A DNA stretch of 64,000 nt, taken from positions 1,826,501-1,890,500 of the forward strand of contig CP041667.1 of the NCBI GenBank assembly GCA_007361935.1, given 5' to 3'. A program made the translations under genes and the position numbers. Every line of letters begins with the position of its first letter. Positions within the stretch are counted from its first letter, which is position 1. This document shows, in pieces, positions 60,925 through 64,000 of the stretch. Source of the stretch: Lachnospiraceae bacterium KGMB03038. GTDB taxonomy: Bacteria; Bacillota; Clostridia; Lachnospirales; Lachnospiraceae. The notes under the pieces are model-generated. The model was not told where the DNA came from. It did not search any database and saw only the letters and a program-made list of their open reading frames with translations.

Positions 60925-61287
60925 TTACTCTTGATAATCAAATGCGTTCTGGTAAAGCAGCGGCTCTCCCTCTTCCCCGCATATGCACACCACGTCAAAC
61001 CGGCACGGCACATCCGTCAGATTCCTGCTTGTGAGATAATGGAGGGCGCACCGGGAGATTCTCTTTTGCTTCTTTTGATCCACCGCCTCAGAAGGATGAC
61101 CGCTTCCTGTCCGGAAACGAAACTTAACTTCCACAAATACCAAAGTTTCTCCATCTTTTGCGATCAGATCGATCTCTCCCTGCCTGCTGCGGTAATTTAT
61201 CTCCAGAATTTCATAACCCCGGCGCTTTAGACAGGCAGCCGCTTTCTGCTCATAGAACCTGCCTGTTTCTCGTTTGTTTTGTCTCAT
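60925..61287 (-). CDS. YraN family endonuclease-like protein (UPF0102)
   Basis: 120 residues. The restriction-endonuclease-like fold is shown by GEIDLIAKDGETLVFVEVKF (Asp and Glu-x-Lys). Function is not firmly known in the family. It typically follows rnhB, as here. ATG 61285-61287 is preferred over an upstream non-ATG start at 61320 that would overlap rnhB. Confidence 0.9.
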   Translation of the reverse strand: MRQNKRETGRFYEQKAAACLKRRGYEILEINYRSRQGEIDLIAKDGETLVFVEVKFRFRTGSGHPSEAVDQKKQKRISRCALHYLTSRNLTDVPCRFDVVCICGEEGEPLLYQNAFDYQE

Positions 61288-61306
61288 ACACAGTCTCTTC
61301 TCCACT

Positions 61307-61972
61307 TTACCGGCGCACAAAGTTCTCGATAAAGCTCTGCCGGTGGATCGGAGTCGGCCCCAGGTTTTTCAGCGCCTGAATATGCTCCTTTGTACCATAT
61401 CCTTTATGCTTTGCGAATCCATATCCTGGAAGAACCTGATCATACTCTTCCATCAGCCTGTCTCTGGTCACTTTTGCCACAATACTGGCCGCCGCAATGG
61501 AGATACTTTTCGCATCTCCCTTTATGATCGGTACCTGAGGGATCTCCACGCCCGGTATCGTAACCGCGTCGTTAAGCAGGATGTCCGGGTTCACAGCCAG
61601 CTTCCCCACCGCCTCCCGCATAGCCTCATAAGTAGCCTGAAGGATATTGATCTCATCGATCCTTGCCGGGGAGGCCATTCCAATCCCCACGGCCACCGCC
61701 TTTTCCATAATCTCATCATAAAGACTGTCCCTTTTCTTAGGTGACAGCTTCTTGGAATCATTGAGATACAGGATCGTCTCATCTTTAGGCAGAATCACAG
61801 CTCCCGCAACCACCGGGCCGGCCAAGGGGCCTCTTCCCGCTTCGTCAATCCCGCAGATATAGGAAGCCTCTTCATATTCCTTTTCATAAACGCTCATGGC
61901 GGCCAGACGCTCCAATTCTTTTTCGAGTTTCTCCTGCTGCCGCCGTTTCCGCTCTTCTTCCCGTTTATTCAT
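61307..61972 (-). CDS. rnhB: Ribonuclease HII
   Basis: 221 residues. It removes ribonucleotides from DNA. The catalytic motif YICGIDEAGRGPLAGPVV appears near residue 40, preceded by a long charged helix (residues ~1-30, Glu/Arg/Lys-rich) and followed by NDSKKLSPKKRD and SIAAASIVAKVTRDRLM. Its ATG overlaps the lepB stop by 8 bases. Confidence 0.96.
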   Translation of the reverse strand: MNKREEERKRRQQEKLEKELERLAAMSVYEKEYEEASYICGIDEAGRGPLAGPVVAGAVILPKDETILYLNDSKKLSPKKRDSLYDEIMEKAVAVGIGMASPARIDEINILQATYEAMREAVGKLAVNPDILLNDAVTIPGVEIPQVPIIKGDAKSISIAAASIVAKVTRDRLMEEYDQVLPGYGFAKHKGYGTKEHIQALKNLGPTPIHRQSFIENFVRR

Positions 61973-62531
61973 GCTTGATGACTCCCATCTTGTCAAACGG
62001 ATAGATTCGTACCCAGGCTTTTCCAACCAGTTCGTTCCTCTTCAGCACGCCAACGCTTGGATCCCGGCTGTCTGAGCTGTGGTTCCGGTTATCGCCCAGC
62101 ACAAAATATTCATTTTCTCCCAAGGTGATCGGTTCCGCCGCCTCTCCAGCCGTTTCCATTGGCTCCAGCCCGTAAATGTCGCTGGTCAGCTGTTCTCCAT
62201 TGATATAAACATAACCTCCGGATACTTGGACCGTCTCTCCCGGCAGCCCGATGATCCTTTTAATATAGTAAGTATTTTCCTCATAACGGTAGGGAAATAC
62301 AACGATATCATAGCGGCGGGGATCCTGGAATCGATAAGAAATCTTATCCACGATCAGATTATCCCCATCACTCAGCGTTGTCTCCATAGAAGAACCGCTT
62401 ACGCGCGTCCTCTGCCCCACATAAGTAATGATCAGGAAGCTGAGTCCCGCAATGATCAGTATGTATACGATCCAGCCAAAAAGCTCTTTCAAAACACTCC
62501 CCGACTGGCCTTTCCGTCTGCGTCTTGCCAT
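61965..62531 (-). CDS. lepB: Signal peptidase I (first paralog)
   Basis: 188 residues. A basic N-terminus (MARRRRKGQ) and one membrane segment (LFGWIVYILIIAGLSFLIIT) are followed by the catalytic Ser in VSGSSMETTLSDGD, the catalytic Lys in YYIKRIIGLPGETV and the GDNRNHSSDSR box. It cleaves signal peptides outside the membrane. ATG 62529-62531 is chosen over an open upstream frame that overlaps rbgA. The ribosome binding site is weak. Confidence 0.93.
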   Translation of the reverse strand: MARRRRKGQSGSVLKELFGWIVYILIIAGLSFLIITYVGQRTRVSGSSMETTLSDGDNLIVDKISYRFQDPRRYDIVVFPYRYEENTYYIKRIIGLPGETVQVSGGYVYINGEQLTSDIYGLEPMETAGEAAEPITLGENEYFVLGDNRNHSSDSRDPSVGVLKRNELVGKAWVRIYPFDKMGVIKHE

Positions 62532-62568
62532 AATCTTTTTCCGTCCCTTTCCTGAATCTTTTTCGATT

Positions 62569-63420
62569 CTACCACATTTCGTCTGGATATTCCAGTGTGA
62601 TCCTTCCCAGTCTTCCGTCTCGGAAATCATCCAGCAGGAGCCTGGCCGCTTTTTCCGTATCCAGTTGGCCTCCCTTTCCGACACACTGTCGGTTCCTGGC
62701 GGTCTCCATCAGCAGTTCCATTCCCTTAAGCCCTTCTGTCAGCTGGTATTTTTCTTCCAGCGCTCCCGGATAGTGTTCCTGAAGGAATCCAGCCAATTCC
62801 AGCGCCAATTCCTCCTGGTTCAAGAGTTCGTCTTTGATGGAACCGATAAAAGCCAGCTGCCGTCCCACTTTCTGATCCTCGAATTTAGGCCAGAGTATGC
62901 CCGGCGTATCCAAAAGCTCCACCTGCTTATTTAGGCGGATCCACTGTTTTCCCTTTGTTACTCCCGGTTTGTTGCCGGTCTTGGCGCAGGCTTTTCCCGC
63001 CAGTGTATTGATAAATGTAGACTTCCCAACATTAGGGATCCCTACCACCATTGCCCGGACCGGACGGTTTAAAATCCCCCGTTTCCGGTCCCGTTCCATT
63101 TTTTCCCGGCAGGCAGATTGGATCACATTTTGGATGGATTTGATGCCTCCGCCTTTCTTGGAATTGACTTTGACCGCCTCAAATCCTTTTCTTTTAAAAA
63201 ATTCGATCCAAGCATCGTTCCAGCGCTCTTCCGCAAGATCCGCCTTGTTTAAAAGCACCATCCTTGCTTTGTTTTTCGCCAGTTCATCAATGTCCGGATT
63301 CCTGCTGCTTTCCGGTACTCTGGCATCTAGAAGCTCAATGATCAGATCCACCAGCTTCAGGTTTTCCTGCATCATGCGCTTCGCTTTTGTCATATGTCCC
63401 GGATACCATTGAAAATGCAT
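62569..63420 (-). CDS. rbgA: Ribosome biogenesis GTPase RbgA (YlqF)
   Basis: 283 residues. A circularly permuted GTPase: the G4 motif LLNKADL comes first (residue ~57), then G1 VVGIPNVGKSTFINTLAGK (residue ~125) and G3 DTPGILWPK. It assists late assembly of the 50S subunit. It begins MHFQWYPGHMTKAKR as in other RbgA proteins and lies between two signal peptidase genes. Confidence 0.96.
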   Translation of the reverse strand: MHFQWYPGHMTKAKRMMQENLKLVDLIIELLDARVPESSRNPDIDELAKNKARMVLLNKADLAEERWNDAWIEFFKRKGFEAVKVNSKKGGGIKSIQNVIQSACREKMERDRKRGILNRPVRAMVVGIPNVGKSTFINTLAGKACAKTGNKPGVTKGKQWIRLNKQVELLDTPGILWPKFEDQKVGRQLAFIGSIKDELLNQEELALELAGFLQEHYPGALEEKYQLTEGLKGMELLMETARNRQCVGKGGQLDTEKAARLLLDDFRDGRLGRITLEYPDEMW

Positions 63421-63436
63421 ACTTTTGCTCCTTTAT

Positions 63437-64000
63437 TTAAATCGGCCCGAAATTCTTCCATGGAGAAATGACAAACCAGGCTTTTCCATAAATATGGCTC
63501 CGTTTTACATTTCCCACGTCCGCGTTCCGGCTGTCCTCGCTGTTTTCCCTGTCATCGCCCAGCACGAAATATTCGTCTGAGCCAAGCGTCATCGGTTCTG
63601 ATAAGATTCCCACATCATCAATATCTGAAGTCTTATAGTCTTCTTCGATCTTCTCTCCGTTGATATAGATCCGGTTCTCAATGATCTCCACCGTTTCTCC
63701 CGGAAGTCCGATGATCCGTTTGATATAATAATGGCTGTTCTCATTCCCCTTAGGCCGGAATACAATAATATCCCCCCGCTTAGGTGTGGTGGCGTTGTAC
63801 ACGATCCGATTGACAAGCACCACATCGCCATTTTCCAGTATCGGCTTCATAGAATCTCCCACAGTACTGACCCGCTGTCCAAAATACCACACCGCCACAA
63901 AGGCAAAAAGGCAGACGACGCCGATTTTGAAAGCCCACGCCCCAATCTGCGGAAGATATTCCAGATTCAAATGGAATCTCCTGGGTCTTCTCCTTCTTCT
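63437..64000 (-). CDS. lepB: Signal peptidase I (second paralog), 5' end outside the window
   Basis: The frame continues unbroken to the right edge, adding an Arg-rich stretch (RRRRRPRRFHLN) before the conserved part, so the true start is beyond 64000. The first methionine-type codon inside the window is only a TTG at 63970. One membrane segment (IGVVCLFAFVAVWYFG) precedes the catalytic Ser in VGDSMKPILENGD, Lys in YYIKRIIGLPGETV and the GDDRENSEDSR box. It is paralogous to the gene at 61965 but clearly diverged. Confidence 0.93.
   Translation of the reverse strand, partial: RRRRRPRRFHLNLEYLPQIGAWAFKIGVVCLFAFVAVWYFGQRVSTVGDSMKPILENGDVVLVNRIVYNATTPKRGDIIVFRPKGNENSHYYIKRIIGLPGETVEIIENRIYINGEKIEEDYKTSDIDDVGILSEPMTLGSDEYFVLGDDRENSEDSRNADVGNVKRSHIYGKAWFVISPWKNFGPI

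Overview
The window looks like a chromosomal segment of a gut Firmicute of the Lachnospiraceae/Clostridia type. The evidence is the cmk-ispH-rpsA cluster, the two-subunit glycine decarboxylase, a biotin-dependent decarboxylase operon with a Na+-pump subunit, a very large SpaA/FctA-type surface protein, IS1182-type insertion sequences and strong AGGAGG ribosome binding sites. This assignment is inference from gene content. Almost all genes lie on the minus strand, so operons read from high to low coordinates.

Layout, left to right. (1) 1-2202: rpsA (cut by the window edge), ispH and cmk. (2) 2229-13159: one long operon with a consensus promoter and a glycine riboswitch, in transcription order gcvT, gcvH, gcvPA, gcvPB, lplA, lpdA, fhs, fchA, folD and a formate/nitrite-type channel, closed by a terminator. 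Together these genes could turn glycine into CO2, NH3 and formate, with ATP made by formyl-THF synthetase running backwards. FolD has lost two residues needed for cyclohydrolase activity, matching the separate FchA next to it. (3) 13348-14985 (plus strand): a XRE/AbrB regulator joined by a deletion to a decayed ABC transporter. (4) 15041-17232: a BaiN-like flavoprotein and a MurR/RpiR regulator. (5) 17391-22649: a sodium-pumping decarboxylase/transcarboxylase-like operon with two different carboxyltransferases. (6) 22787-24655: an IS1182-type element directly after leuA. (7) 24657-26645: 2-isopropylmalate synthase fused to a complete AraC-type DNA-binding domain, the most striking gene here.

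(8) 26769-37127: a Na+/solute symporter, mgsA, a left-handed beta-helix protein, topB, ppk1, asd, argH and queH. (9) 37285-38843 (plus strand): a NitT/TauT-type ABC transporter without a binding protein. (10) 39011-40286: orphan immunity-type genes and a toxin 3' remnant. (11) 40479-40551: tRNA-Thr(CGT). (12) 40607-59167: a second IS1182-type element that landed in a palindrome and duplicated it, and a gene for a 5,452-residue cell-wall protein, bracketed by two copies of a 36-bp repeat. (13) 59168-64000: mscS, pgeF, yraN, rnhB, lepB, rbgA and a second lepB (cut by the edge).

A family of long perfect or near-perfect palindromes with AATT ends sits 0-17 bases after the stop codons of four minus-strand genes (17346, 28403, the target site at 42386, and 59121). 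The stems differ in sequence but keep full pairing. They probably act as terminators, and at least one served as an IS target.
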